Origin: Massilia sp. BJB1822
GTDB lineage: Bacteria > Pseudomonadota > Gammaproteobacteria > Burkholderiales > Burkholderiaceae_D
Reading direction: 5' to 3'
NCBI RefSeq assembly: GCF_013369485.1
Contig: NZ_JABWEB010000012.1
Coordinates: 1 to 64,000 of the forward strand
DNA: 64,000 bases
Below are positions 49,066 to 58,500 of this stretch, piece by piece. Each line of letters opens with the position of its first letter. Within the stretch, counting starts at the first letter, position 1. The notes beneath the pieces were generated by a model. That model did not search any database, had not been told where the DNA came from, and saw nothing but the letters and a program-made list of their open reading frames with translations. The translations under genes and the position numbers were made by a program.

Positions 49066-51069
49066 ATGCAAGACCAACTGAATTTGACGCAGCTGATCTT
49101 CGGACGGCTGAGCTGGGAAGCGATTCCCTACCATGAACCCATCCTGATGGTCACCTTTGTCATGGTGGCCCTGGGCGGCGCGGCCGTGTTCGGCCTGATC
49201 ACCAAGTACAAGCTGTGGGGCACCCTGTGGCGCGACTGGATCACCAGTATCGACCACAAGAAGATCGGCATCATGTATATGATCTTCGGCCTGATCATGC
49301 TGCTGCGCGGCTTTGCCGATGCGCTGATGATGCGTGCCCAGCAAGCCATCTCCTTTGGCGAAAACGTCGGCTACCTGCCGCCGCACCACTACGACCAGAT
49401 CTTCACCGCCCACGGCGTGATCATGATCTTCTTCGTGGCGATGCCGCTGGTGACGGGCCTGATGAACTACGTGGTGCCGCTGCAGATCGGCGCGCGCGAC
49501 GTGGCTTTCCCCTTCCTGAATAACTTCTCGTTCTGGATGTCCGTGTTCGGCGGCATGCTGACCATGGCTTCCCTGTTCGTGGGCGAATTCGCGCGTACCG
49601 GCTGGCTGGCGTATCCTCCGCTGTCGGGCATCCTGGGCAGTCCGGACGTCGGGGTCGACTACTATATCTGGTCATTACAGATAGCCGGGGTCGGAACATT
49701 GCTGTCCGGCGTCAACCTGATCGTCACCATCGTCAAGATGCGCGCGCCAGGCATGACCATGATGAAAATGCCGGTCTTCACCTGGACCGCACTGTGCACC
49801 AACGTGCTGATCGTGGCCGCCTTCCCGGTCCTGACCGCCGTGCTGGCCATGCTGTCCCTGGACCGCACCTTCGGCACCAACTTCTTCACCAACGACATGG
49901 GCGGCAACGCCATGATGTACGTGAACCTGATCTGGATCTGGGGCCACCCAGAGGTGTACATCCTGATCCTGCCATGCTTCGGCATCTTCTCGGAAGTCGT
50001 GTCGACCTATTGCGGCAAGCGCCTGTTCGGTTACACCTCGATGGTGTACGCCACCTGCGTGATTACCCTGCTGTCCTACCTGGTATGGCTGCACCACTTC
50101 TTCACCATGGGTTCGGGCGCCAGCGTCAACTCCTTCTTCGGCATCACGACGATGATCATTTCGATCCCGACCGGCGCCAAGATCTTTAACTGGCTGTTCA
50201 CCATGTACCGTGGCCGCATCCGCTTCGAGCTGCCAATGATGTGGACCATCGCCTTCATGATCACCTTCGTGATCGGCGGTATGACCGGCGTGCTGCTGGC
50301 CGTGCCACCAGCCGACTTCGTGCTGCATAACTCGCTGTTCCTGATCGCCCACTTCCACAACGTGATCATCGGCGGCGTGCTGTTCGGCCTGTTCGCCGGC
50401 ATCAACTACTGGTATCCAAAAGCCTTCGGTTACAAGCTGGACGAGTTCTGGGGCAAGATTTCCTTCTGGTCCTGGACCATTGGCTTCTACCTGGCCTTCA
50501 TGCCGCTGTACGTGCTGGGCCTGATGGGCGTGACCCGCCGCATGAGCCACTTCGAAGATCCATCGCTGCAGATCTGGTTCGTCATCGCCGCTATCGGCGC
50601 TGCCCTGATCGCGGTTGGCATCGGCGCCATGGTGGTGCAGTTCGTGGTCAGCTACATCCGCCGCGACAAACTGCGCGACGTGACCGGCGACCCATGGAAT
50701 GGCCGTACCCTGGAATGGTCGACCTCGTCGCCACCGCCAGACTACAACTTCGCCTTCACCCCGCGCGTGCACGACAACGACACCTGGGCTGACATGAAGA
50801 AGAATGGCTATCAGCGTCCGCTGAAAGACTTCATGGCGATCCATATGCCGAAGAACACCGGCGCCGGCTTCATCATCTCGGCCCTGAGCTTCGCGGTTGG
50901 CTTCGCGCTGATCTGGCAAATGTGGCTGCCGGCCGTGCTGGGCTTTGTTGTCCTGATGGCAGCGATCATCATTCATACCTTTAATTACAAGCGCGACTAC
51001 TACATCCCTGCGGAAGAAGTCACCCGCACGGAAGAAGCGCGCACCCGTTTGCTGGAAGGCCACGCTTAA
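49066..51069 (+). CDS. cyoB: Cytochrome bo3 ubiquinol oxidase subunit I
   Basis: 667 residues, matching CyoB. It is the heme-copper oxidase core with 15 or so transmembrane helices. Visible are the heme-ligand region TAHGVIMIFFVAMP, the CuB/Tyr motif WIWGHPEVYILILP, the next CuB His pair in VWLHHFFTMG and the heme His region AHFHNVIIGG. It reduces oxygen to water with electrons from ubiquinol and pumps protons at the inner membrane. An antisense open frame across its 3' half is a composition artefact. Confidence 0.96.
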   Translation: MQDQLNLTQLIFGRLSWEAIPYHEPILMVTFVMVALGGAAVFGLITKYKLWGTLWRDWITSIDHKKIGIMYMIFGLIMLLRGFADALMMRAQQAISFGENVGYLPPHHYDQIFTAHGVIMIFFVAMPLVTGLMNYVVPLQIGARDVAFPFLNNFSFWMSVFGGMLTMASLFVGEFARTGWLAYPPLSGILGSPDVGVDYYIWSLQIAGVGTLLSGVNLIVTIVKMRAPGMTMMKMPVFTWTALCTNVLIVAAFPVLTAVLAMLSLDRTFGTNFFTNDMGGNAMMYVNLIWIWGHPEVYILILPCFGIFSEVVSTYCGKRLFGYTSMVYATCVITLLSYLVWLHHFFTMGSGASVNSFFGITTMIISIPTGAKIFNWLFTMYRGRIRFELPMMWTIAFMITFVIGGMTGVLLAVPPADFVLHNSLFLIAHFHNVIIGGVLFGLFAGINYWYPKAFGYKLDEFWGKISFWSWTIGFYLAFMPLYVLGLMGVTRRMSHFEDPSLQIWFVIAAIGAALIAVGIGAMVVQFVVSYIRRDKLRDVTGDPWNGRTLEWSTSSPPPDYNFAFTPRVHDNDTWADMKKNGYQRPLKDFMAIHMPKNTGAGFIISALSFAVGFALIWQMWLPAVLGFVVLMAAIIIHTFNYKRDYYIPAEEVTRTEEARTRLLEGHA

Positions 51070-51073
51070 CGCC

Positions 51074-51709
51074 ATGAGCAACCATAACGTTACTGCTGAC
51101 GGCGCCCTGGGCGCCAACCCGAGCTCGCGCTTCTTCGTGCGCGAGCACCATCCAGAGAACGGCACCCTGCTGGGCTTCTGGCTGTACCTGATGAGCGACT
51201 GCCTGATCTTCGCCGTGCTGTTCGCGGCGTACGCTGTGCTGGGCCGCAACTACGCGGGCGGCCCGTCCGGCGCCGAGCTGTTCGACCTGAAGCTGGTGGC
51301 GGTCAATACCGCGCTGCTGCTGCTGTCGTCCATCACCTATGGCTTCGCCATGCTGGAGATGCAGAAGAAGAAACTGAAGCCGACCATGATCTGGCTGGGC
51401 ATTACCGGCCTGTTGGGCATCGCCTTCATCTACTTCGAGCTGTATGAGTTCATGCACCTGATCCATGAAGGCGCAGGCCCGCAGCGCAGCGGCTTCCTGA
51501 CCTCCTTCTTCGCCCTGGTCGGCACCCACGGCCTGCACGTGAGCTTCGGCATCGTGTGGCTGGTGACCCTGCTGTTCCAGCTGAAAAAACACGGCCTGAC
51601 GCCGGAAAACGGCCGCCGCCTGATGTGCCTGTCGATGTTCTGGCACTTCCTGGACGTGGTCTGGATCGGCGTCTTCACCTTTGTCTACCTGATGGGAGTT
51701 CTGCCATGA
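51074..51709 (+). CDS. cyoC: Cytochrome bo3 ubiquinol oxidase subunit III
   Basis: 211 residues with five transmembrane helices, typical of CyoC. ENGTLLGFWLYLMSDCLIFAVLFAAYAVL is the diagnostic first helix and GLHVSFGIVWLVTLLFQL and WHFLDVVWIGVFTFVYLMG the last ones. It stabilises the core and proton uptake. It follows cyoB by 4 bases and its stop overlaps the cyoD start (ATGA). Confidence 0.95.
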   Translation: MSNHNVTADGALGANPSSRFFVREHHPENGTLLGFWLYLMSDCLIFAVLFAAYAVLGRNYAGGPSGAELFDLKLVAVNTALLLLSSITYGFAMLEMQKKKLKPTMIWLGITGLLGIAFIYFELYEFMHLIHEGAGPQRSGFLTSFFALVGTHGLHVSFGIVWLVTLLFQLKKHGLTPENGRRLMCLSMFWHFLDVVWIGVFTFVYLMGVLP

Positions 51710-52107
51710 GCGGCCACAATCACAACGAACACGATGACCACGGCCACGGCCACCACGGTCACGACGATCATGATCACGGCAGCATGCGCAGCTATGTGAC
51801 CGGCTTCGTGCTGGCCGTCATCCTGACCGCGATTCCATTCTGGCTGGTGATGGGCAATGTCTTCTCCAGCTCCAGCACGGCTGGCCTGGTGCTGCTCGGC
51901 CTGGCGGCCGTGCAGGTGGTGGTGCACATGGTGTACTTCCTGCACATGAACGCCAAGTCGGAAGGCGGCTGGAATATGCTGGCGATGATCTTCACCCTGG
52001 TCATCGTGGTCATCATGCTGGCCGGTTCGATCTGGGTCATGTACCATATGAACCACAACATGATGCCGGGCATGACGCCCGGCGTGATGAACCACGACAT
52101 GCCGTGA
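51706..52107 (+). CDS. cyoD: Cytochrome bo3 ubiquinol oxidase subunit IV, with His-rich head and Met-rich tail
   Basis: 133 residues from the ATG overlapping the cyoC stop. The core has three transmembrane helices (SYVTGFVLAVILTAIPFWLVM, TAGLVLLGLAAVQVVVHMVYFLHM, NMLAMIFTLVIVVIMLAGSIWVMYHM). Before them lie ten His within the first 24 residues, mixed with Asp and Gly, and after them a tail of seven Met with several His and Asn (from NHNMMPG to the end). These additions are longer than in E. coli CyoD and look able to bind copper or nickel/zinc. Its stop overlaps the SURF1 start. Confidence 0.93.
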   Translation: MSGHNHNEHDDHGHGHHGHDDHDHGSMRSYVTGFVLAVILTAIPFWLVMGNVFSSSSTAGLVLLGLAAVQVVVHMVYFLHMNAKSEGGWNMLAMIFTLVIVVIMLAGSIWVMYHMNHNMMPGMTPGVMNHDMP

Positions 52108-52955
52108 TGAAGAAAACGCCTGACCCGGCGGATCGCGCCGTGCAGCAACCGGGGGCCGCCAAGGCGGCGCCGGAAGCGGCACGGCGCCGTTCACCTGGCC
52201 TGCGCCTCTTCCTGATCGCGATGGGAAGCCTGCTTTGTGCAGGCTTTTTCGCTTTGGGGACGTGGCAAATGCAGCGCCTGCAATGGAAACTGGCCCTGAT
52301 CGAGCGCGTGGAGGAGCGGGTGCATGCCGCCCCTGTGCCGGCGCCCGCGATGGGCGACTGGCCGCGCATCAGCGCTGCCACCGATGAATACCGCCATGTG
52401 CGCCTGAACGGCGTATATCTGCCCGGCCTGACGGCGCGCGTGCAGGCTTCGACGGTGCAGGGCCGCGGCTACTGGCTGCTGACGCCGCTGTGCCAGGACG
52501 ATGGCAGCATCGTATTGGTCAACCGTGGCTTCGTCACAGAGGCCAGCCAGCGCGGAGCGCCAACCGTTGCGCCGCGCGCCACGGCGAGCGCCTGCGCCGA
52601 GGCCCGCGCGCAAGGGCAGGGTGCCAGCGTGAGCGGCCTGCTGCGCATCAGCGAACCGAAAGGCGGCTTCCTGCGCCAGAACGACGCGGCTGCCGACCGC
52701 TGGTACTCGCGCGATGTGGCGGCGATCGCGGCGGCGCGCCAGCTGTCGCCGGTGGCCCCGTATTTCGTCGATGCCGACGCCGTGGCGGGCGCGCCCAGCG
52801 ACGCGCCGGTCGGCGGTTTGACAGTCGTTTCCTTCCAAAACAACCATTTGGTTTATGCTCTCACCTGGTATGCGCTGGCGCTGATGGTGGCCGGCTCCTG
52901 CTATTGGGTCGTCCGCGACGCGCGCGCACCGCGCAAGCATAGCGGCGACGCTTGA
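52107..52955 (+). CDS. SURF1-family oxidase assembly protein
   Basis: 282 residues. SURF1 features: N-terminal helix RLFLIAMGSLLCAGFFALGTWQMQRLQWKLALIERVEERV, a periplasmic region with YRHVRLNGVYLPGLTARVQ, WLLTPLCQDDGSIVLVNRGFV and GLLRISEPKGGFLRQND, then a C-terminal helix NHLVYALTWYALALMVAGSCYWV. It helps insert heme into the oxidase core. The ATG shares one base with the cyoD stop. No cyoE (heme O synthase) is in the operon, so heme o must be made by an enzyme encoded elsewhere. Confidence 0.9.
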   Translation: MKKTPDPADRAVQQPGAAKAAPEAARRRSPGLRLFLIAMGSLLCAGFFALGTWQMQRLQWKLALIERVEERVHAAPVPAPAMGDWPRISAATDEYRHVRLNGVYLPGLTARVQASTVQGRGYWLLTPLCQDDGSIVLVNRGFVTEASQRGAPTVAPRATASACAEARAQGQGASVSGLLRISEPKGGFLRQNDAAADRWYSRDVAAIAAARQLSPVAPYFVDADAVAGAPSDAPVGGLTVVSFQNNHLVYALTWYALALMVAGSCYWVVRDARAPRKHSGDA

Positions 52956-52974
52956 ATCAAACTGGAAGGTGGGA

Positions 52975-54333
52975 ATGGCAAGTGTCAATCATAATCAGTT
53001 CACGGGCGGCATAGGCGGCGCAGCGCGGGCCGCCGCCGCCATCGTCAGCAAGATCACCCACGCCGCCGGCCACAAAAACATGCAGCAGCTGATCCAGCTG
53101 CGCTGGCTGGCGGTGTTCGGGCAGATCGTCACCATCTCCGTCGCCACCCTGGTGTTCGACGTGCACCTGCCACTGCCGGCCATGCTTAGCGTGCTGGTTT
53201 GCCTGATCGCCTTCAATATCGCCAGCACCTTGCGCTGGCAGGAATACCTGGCCGTTTCCAACGCCGAGTTGCTGCTGGCCTTGCTGGTCGACGTGGCCAG
53301 CCTGACCGCACAGCTCTACCTGAGCGGCGGTACCACCAATCCCTTTGTTTTCCTGTATCTGCTGCAGGTCATTCTGGGCGCCGTTCTGCTCGATAAATGG
53401 GCGACCTGGCTGATTGTCGCCGTCACGGCGGCCTGCCTGGCCGGGCTGGCGGCGTTTTCCACGCCGCTGATGCTGCCGCTCGACCACGGGCGCGGCATCG
53501 CCAGCCTGTATGTGCAAGGCATGCTGCTGTGCTTCCTGCTCGACGCGGCGCTGCTGGTGGTTTTCACCAGCCGCATCATGCAGAACCTGCATGCCAGTGC
53601 CGGCAAGCTGGCCGACCTGCGCCAGCGCGCCGCCGAAGAAGAGCATATCGTGCGTATGGGGCTGCTGGCCTCCGGCGCGGCGCACGAACTGGGCACGCCG
53701 CTGGCCACGCTGGCCGTGATCCTGGGCGACTGGCGGCGCATGCCCGAATTCACCCGCAATCCCGATCTGCTGGAAGAAATCGCCCTGATGCAGACCCAGC
53801 TCCAGCGCTGCAAGTCGATTGTCAGCGGCATCCTGCTGTCGGCCGGTGAGACGCGCGGCGAGTCGTCGGAACGCACCACCATCAATACCTTCCTGTCCGA
53901 GCTGGCGGAGGAATGGCGCGCCAGCCGGCCGGTGAAATCCTTTGAGTTCGACAACCACATCGAACACGATATCGGCGTGGTCTCCGATTCGACCCTGAAG
54001 CAGATGATCTGCAATGTGCTCGACAACGCCCTGGAAGCCTCGCCCGACTGGCTGCGCATGCAGGCCCGCGTCAACGGCGAGATGCTGGAATTGCAGGTCA
54101 CGGACGCCGGCCCTGGTTTTGCGCCGGCGATGCTGGCACAATTCGGCAAGCCCTACCAGTCCAGCAAAGGACGCCCTGGCGGCGGACTAGGATTGTTCCT
54201 GGTCGTGAATGTGGCGCGCATGTTGGGCGGCGCGGTCACGGCCGGCAATCGCGCCGAAGGCGGCGCCAGCGTGCATTTGACGCTGCCGCTGTCCGCCATC
54301 GCTTTAGTGGAAGAAAACAATAATGACAATTGA
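52975..54333 (+). CDS. regB: RegB/PrrB-type redox sensor histidine kinase
   Basis: 452 residues from an ATG with GGAAGGTGG just upstream. Six transmembrane helices lie in residues 45-200, with GGTTNPF (118-124), the quinone-binding motif of RegB. The phospho-His is His237 in ASGAAHELGTPLATL, the RegB H-box. Cys279 in QLQRCKSIV probably equals the redox-active Cys265 of Rhodobacter RegB. ATPase boxes: VLDNALEAS, VTDAGPGF and GGGLGLFLV. It senses the quinone pool and phosphorylates the RegA homologue that overlaps its 3' end by 11 bases. Position behind cyo genes suggests control of the oxidase. Confidence 0.92.
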   Translation: MASVNHNQFTGGIGGAARAAAAIVSKITHAAGHKNMQQLIQLRWLAVFGQIVTISVATLVFDVHLPLPAMLSVLVCLIAFNIASTLRWQEYLAVSNAELLLALLVDVASLTAQLYLSGGTTNPFVFLYLLQVILGAVLLDKWATWLIVAVTAACLAGLAAFSTPLMLPLDHGRGIASLYVQGMLLCFLLDAALLVVFTSRIMQNLHASAGKLADLRQRAAEEEHIVRMGLLASGAAHELGTPLATLAVILGDWRRMPEFTRNPDLLEEIALMQTQLQRCKSIVSGILLSAGETRGESSERTTINTFLSELAEEWRASRPVKSFEFDNHIEHDIGVVSDSTLKQMICNVLDNALEASPDWLRMQARVNGEMLELQVTDAGPGFAPAMLAQFGKPYQSSKGRPGGGLGLFLVVNVARMLGGAVTAGNRAEGGASVHLTLPLSAIALVEENNNDN

Positions 54334-54865
54334 AGAAGAACGAGTCCTGCTGCTGGTAGAAGATGATGCAGCATTTGCCCGCACCCTGGGCCGCTCGTTC
54401 GAACGCCGCGGCTACAAGGTGCTGCTGGCGGAAAATGTGGACGAGGCCAGCGGCCTGCTGGTCGATCACACGCCGGGTTACGCCGTGGTCGACCTGAAAT
54501 TGAAAGGCAATTCCTCGGGCCTGGCCTGCGTGCAGATGCTGCACCAGCACGATCCCGAGATGCTGATCGTGGTGCTGACCGGTTTCGCCAGCATCAACAC
54601 GGCGGTGGAGGCGATCAAGCTGGGTGCCTGCCAGTACCTGGCCAAGCCGTCCAACACCGACGACATTGAAGCCGCCTTCGGCCACGTGGCCGGCGCCACG
54701 GAGATCGAAGTCAGCAGCCGCTCCACTTCGATCAAGACGCTGGAGTGGGAACACATCCACGCCGTGCTGGCCGAAACCGACTTCAACATCTCCGAAACCG
54801 CCCGCCGCCTGGGCATGCACCGCCGCACATTGGCGCGCAAGCTGGAAAAGCAGCGGATCAAATAG
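54323..54865 (+). CDS. regA: RegA/PrrA-type response regulator
   Basis: 180 residues. The receiver has LVEDDAAFARTLGRSFERRGY, the phospho-Asp in AVVDLKLKGNSSG (Asp57) and Lys in LAKPSNTDDIEAAF. A short linker leads to a Fis-type helix-turn-helix, WEHIHAVLAETDFNISETARRLGMHRRTLARKLEK, almost the textbook RegA/ActR/RoxR sequence. It starts within the regB 3' end. Known homologues control terminal oxidases, carbon and nitrogen fixation genes in response to redox; direct control of this cyo operon is an inference. Confidence 0.94.
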   Translation: MTIEEERVLLLVEDDAAFARTLGRSFERRGYKVLLAENVDEASGLLVDHTPGYAVVDLKLKGNSSGLACVQMLHQHDPEMLIVVLTGFASINTAVEAIKLGACQYLAKPSNTDDIEAAFGHVAGATEIEVSSRSTSIKTLEWEHIHAVLAETDFNISETARRLGMHRRTLARKLEKQRIK

Positions 54866-54869
54866 CGGA

Positions 54870-55250
54870 TCAAGGAGCGGCGGCAGGCATACGATCCACA
54901 ATCACGTAATGCTTGCGGACCGGCTCCACCACCTCGAACACACCTTTGAAACCGGCCGGGATGACCAGCGCGTCCCCAGGCCCGGCTTCGGCCGCATATC
55001 CCTGCTCGTCGATGACGCGGCAGCGGCCTTCCAGCACATAGAAATATTCATCCTTGTTGTCGGCAAAGGCGATACGCCAACTGCCTTTCTCGCAGGCCCA
55101 GATGCCAGCATGGACTTCGCCGCTGCTGCTGGTGAAGTGGTTCCATGTTGTGCGTTTTGGGTTGCCAGCCAACCTGCGTTCTGCGCGGGGATGGTCGTAT
55201 TCGGGAGAGGGGCTTTGCTGACGGAATTCGGTAATGGCAGACATATTCAT
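54870..55250 (-). CDS. Cupin-domain protein (EutQ/DUF861-like)
   Basis: About 126 residues starting MNMSAITEFRQQSPSPEY; an ATG 18 bases upstream is in frame. It is a single cupin_3 domain: GEVHAGIWACEKGSWRIAFADNKDEYFYVLEGRCRVIDEQGYAAEAGPGDALVIPAGFKGVFEV. The EYFYVLEGRC and GDALVIPAGF blocks are typical of the ethanolamine (EutQ)/ureidoglycolate-like DUF861 group. Convergent with regA, 4 bases apart. Function not known. Confidence 0.83.
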   Translation of the reverse strand: MNMSAITEFRQQSPSPEYDHPRAERRLAGNPKRTTWNHFTSSSGEVHAGIWACEKGSWRIAFADNKDEYFYVLEGRCRVIDEQGYAAEAGPGDALVIPAGFKGVFEVVEPVRKHYVIVDRMPAAAP

Positions 55251-55519
55251 TGAAGACTGGTTAGGCAAACAAGATAGCGGACACAGCGAAATGATACCGC
55301 GGGTGTTGCAAAACCGAGATGGCGCTCCAGCATTTCTCTGATGCCAGGGCTGGGGATGATTAAAATTGCTAGCAAAAAAAGAAATACATGTAAGCTATAA
55401 TTTCCTTGCAGCGCGACTATGCTGACCACCGGTTACTGACCCATCATCAGTCCAATAGAGGCGTGATGCTTACAGAAAAGTAGGAGACCTGTTTTTTACT
55501 GGAACACTGGCGGGTCAAT

Positions 55520-58500
55520 GTGGCCGCGCGCCAACTCGAAAGCGAGGAAGGCACCGTCCCGCTTGAGCCGCTGGTGATGGCTATCCTGAACTATCTCTGC
55601 TCGCACCCGATGGAGATGGTTTCATCGGACACGTTGCTGGCCGAGTGCTGGGGCAATACGGCCGCCGGCGATAATCCGGTACACAAAGCTATTGCAGTAC
55701 TGCGCAAAGCACTGGGCGATTCATCCCGATCCCCCCGCTATATCGAGACAATCCGTATGCGGGGTTATCGGCTGGTGGGACGGGTGCAACTGCTATCGGA
55801 GTATGGACCCAGGGACAATCTGGATGCCTGGGGCCGCGGCTCTCCGTTCATGGGGCTGGCTTCTTTCGATGCGCAGCATGCGGGCGTGTTCTTTGGACGG
55901 GATAGGGCCATCGCTGAATTGTATGAGCGGCTGGCGCACCAGCTGTCGCGTGGTTTTCCCATGGTTGTGGTGCTGGGCGCCAGCGGTTCGGGCAAAACCT
56001 CCCTGGTCCAGGCTGGACTGATTCCCCTGTTGCAGCAAAAGCGGGCGATGCGCTCCGCCGAGCTTGCTATCAGCTCGTACTCCGTGCTGGACCTTGCCGA
56101 TAGCGAGCACGAGGATCTCTTCCGCCTCATGGCCGGAGGCATGCTGGACTGGGACCACGATGGGCAAGCGATTTTGTCCGGTTACAGTATTGATGGCCTG
56201 GCGCAGCAACTGCGCAATGATATGCCGACGGTCATCCAGCATCTGCAACTGGGGCTCGCGTCATTTGCCGATGAACGCTCCCCACCGTTGCTGGTGCTCG
56301 ACAGCCTCGAATCATTGTTCACCAAGGCGCCGCCAAGCGTTCTTGCGCCATGGCTCGTCACGCTTGGCGACTTGATCCGCAGCCGGCTCATCCTCGTCAT
56401 CGCGTTGTGCCGCAACGACTTTTACGCCAACTTGACGCAGCACCCGATTTTTATGGAGGACAAGACAGCGCAGGCGCATATGGACCTGCTTCCTCCCGAT
56501 TTTGAAGCCTTGGCCCAGATCGTGCGCCTTCCAGCCCAGGCAGCCGGCTTGCACTATGGGCGCGATCCGAGCGGCTTGCAGCGCTTGGATGACCGCATTT
56601 GCGGCGATGCGCTGCACGCGCGCGACGCTTTGCCGCTGCTGCAGTATACGTTGCAAACGCTGTACGAGGCGCAAGAACCGGGAGGGCTACTGAGCTGGGC
56701 GGCCTACGATGCGCTGGGTGGGATCGAAGGCGCCATCACCACGCGGGCAGAGGCGATCCTCAACAGCCTGCCGGAAACCCAGCAGAATGCCTTTCCATTA
56801 TTGCTGCCGAGACTGATCAGTACGAGCACAACAGATACCACGCCCACCGCCCGCTGGTGCGCCCACGCCGAACTCCAAAGCACCATCGAACAAAGCCTGG
56901 TCGAAGCTCTGGTGGAAGCACGTCTGCTGACGACCGCCCAATATCACGGCGCGCGCAGTTTCCGTCTGGCGCACGAGGCTTTGCTGAGGCGCTGGCAGCG
57001 GATCACCAACTGGCTGAACCAGCACAAGTCGGCCTTGATCATCCGCGACGAGTTATCCGGCTGGGTAAGCCGCTGGCTGGCGGCCGAGCGTGCCAGGGCT
57101 TTCCTGCTGCCCAACGGCCAAACGCTCTGGAAGGCGCAATCCACCAAGGAGCAATTCCCTTTCCTGTTCAGCGGCGAAATGGGGGAATACCTGAGGTTGT
57201 CGTACTCCAGCATTCAGCGCCGGGAATGGCTGCGCCGCAGCGTGGCATTCGGCGCCATCTGTCTGACCATGCTGGCCGTGCTGGCCGCCATGCGCTATGC
57301 GCGCGTGGCGGAGCGGGCGGAGCATCGGGAGTGGCAGAGCCGGCGTTTGTCTTCCTTCATGCTGGGCGAGCTGGCGGACCGCTTGCGGCCGATCGGCAAA
57401 CTCGACCTGTTACAGAGTGTGGGCAATGAAGGCTTGGCGGTATTGGGCGCGCTGCCGATGGAGAATGAAGCGCCGCAGGATGTTCTGCAGCGCGCTAAAT
57501 CCCTTGTTGTCATAGCCGAGGTGCATAGCACGCGCGGCAAAGGCAGTATTCCGACTGCCATCCGTTCCCTGGACGAGGCGGACCGCTTGCTTGCCTTGCT
57601 GGAAGCTAAGGAAAGCATCCTCCTGGGTGAGTACTACAAGATACTTGGCGCAAGCGCCTTCTGGCGAGGGCAGATTGCATTTGATCAGGGACAATTGCAA
57701 GAGGCTGAAAAAGCCATGCTGGCTTATCGCGACGCCAGCCTGCGCTGGCAAAAGGCCAGGCCGGACGACAGGGAGGCGGGCAAGGAATTGGGCTTTGCCC
57801 TCAACAGCCTGGGTTCGATTGCCGTCCACGGGATGCGTTGGAACGAGGCGGGCCGGTATTTCGAGCTGGCCTTGGCCGCCAAGCAAGCGGCATTGGCATC
57901 GCGGCCAGGGGATGCCGAACTGATACATGGCGTGGTCAATGCGCAGTCCTGGCTCTCCCAAAGCAAACATGCTCTTGGACAGGATGGACAGGCGCTGGCG
58001 CTTTCCGATGCCGCGCTGAAGCTGGAACTTGGCCTGTACCAAGCCAAACCGGACGAAAAAATGCGGCTGCATGAGCTTGCGGTAATGCATGTCCGTCGCG
58101 CCGAGGCGCTCACCGGCCTTGGCCGTTACGACGAGGCGATCAGCGCGCTTGAACAGAGTACCGTCTTGCTCGCGCAGGCGGTGGAAAACGACCGGCACAA
58201 TCTCAGATGGCGAGCTGAGCGTGTTCACCTGGCTGCGGGCCTCCTGCTCGTCAGGCAGGAAAAAGATCCCACGCGGCAGCTTCATTCGGAACTGGAGCGC
58301 TTGAACGATTTGATCGGTAGCGAAACTGAAGCGCTGGAAAAGCAAGCCCGCCTGAAGAAAGAAACGCTGATCAGAATGGGTGTCGTCCAGGCGGGCATCG
58401 GCTTGCAAGAAAAGCGGTGGGACTTTGCCAAGGAGCAAATCGATACTACGTCGAAAATGATGGACGAGCTGCAAAGGCAGTCCAACCCCGGCTGGCAAAA

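Noticed and set aside
49675..51249. A 524-codon minus-strand frame opposite cyoB and cyoC
   Set aside because: His/Gln/Asp-rich antisense of highly conserved oxidase genes; composition artefact.
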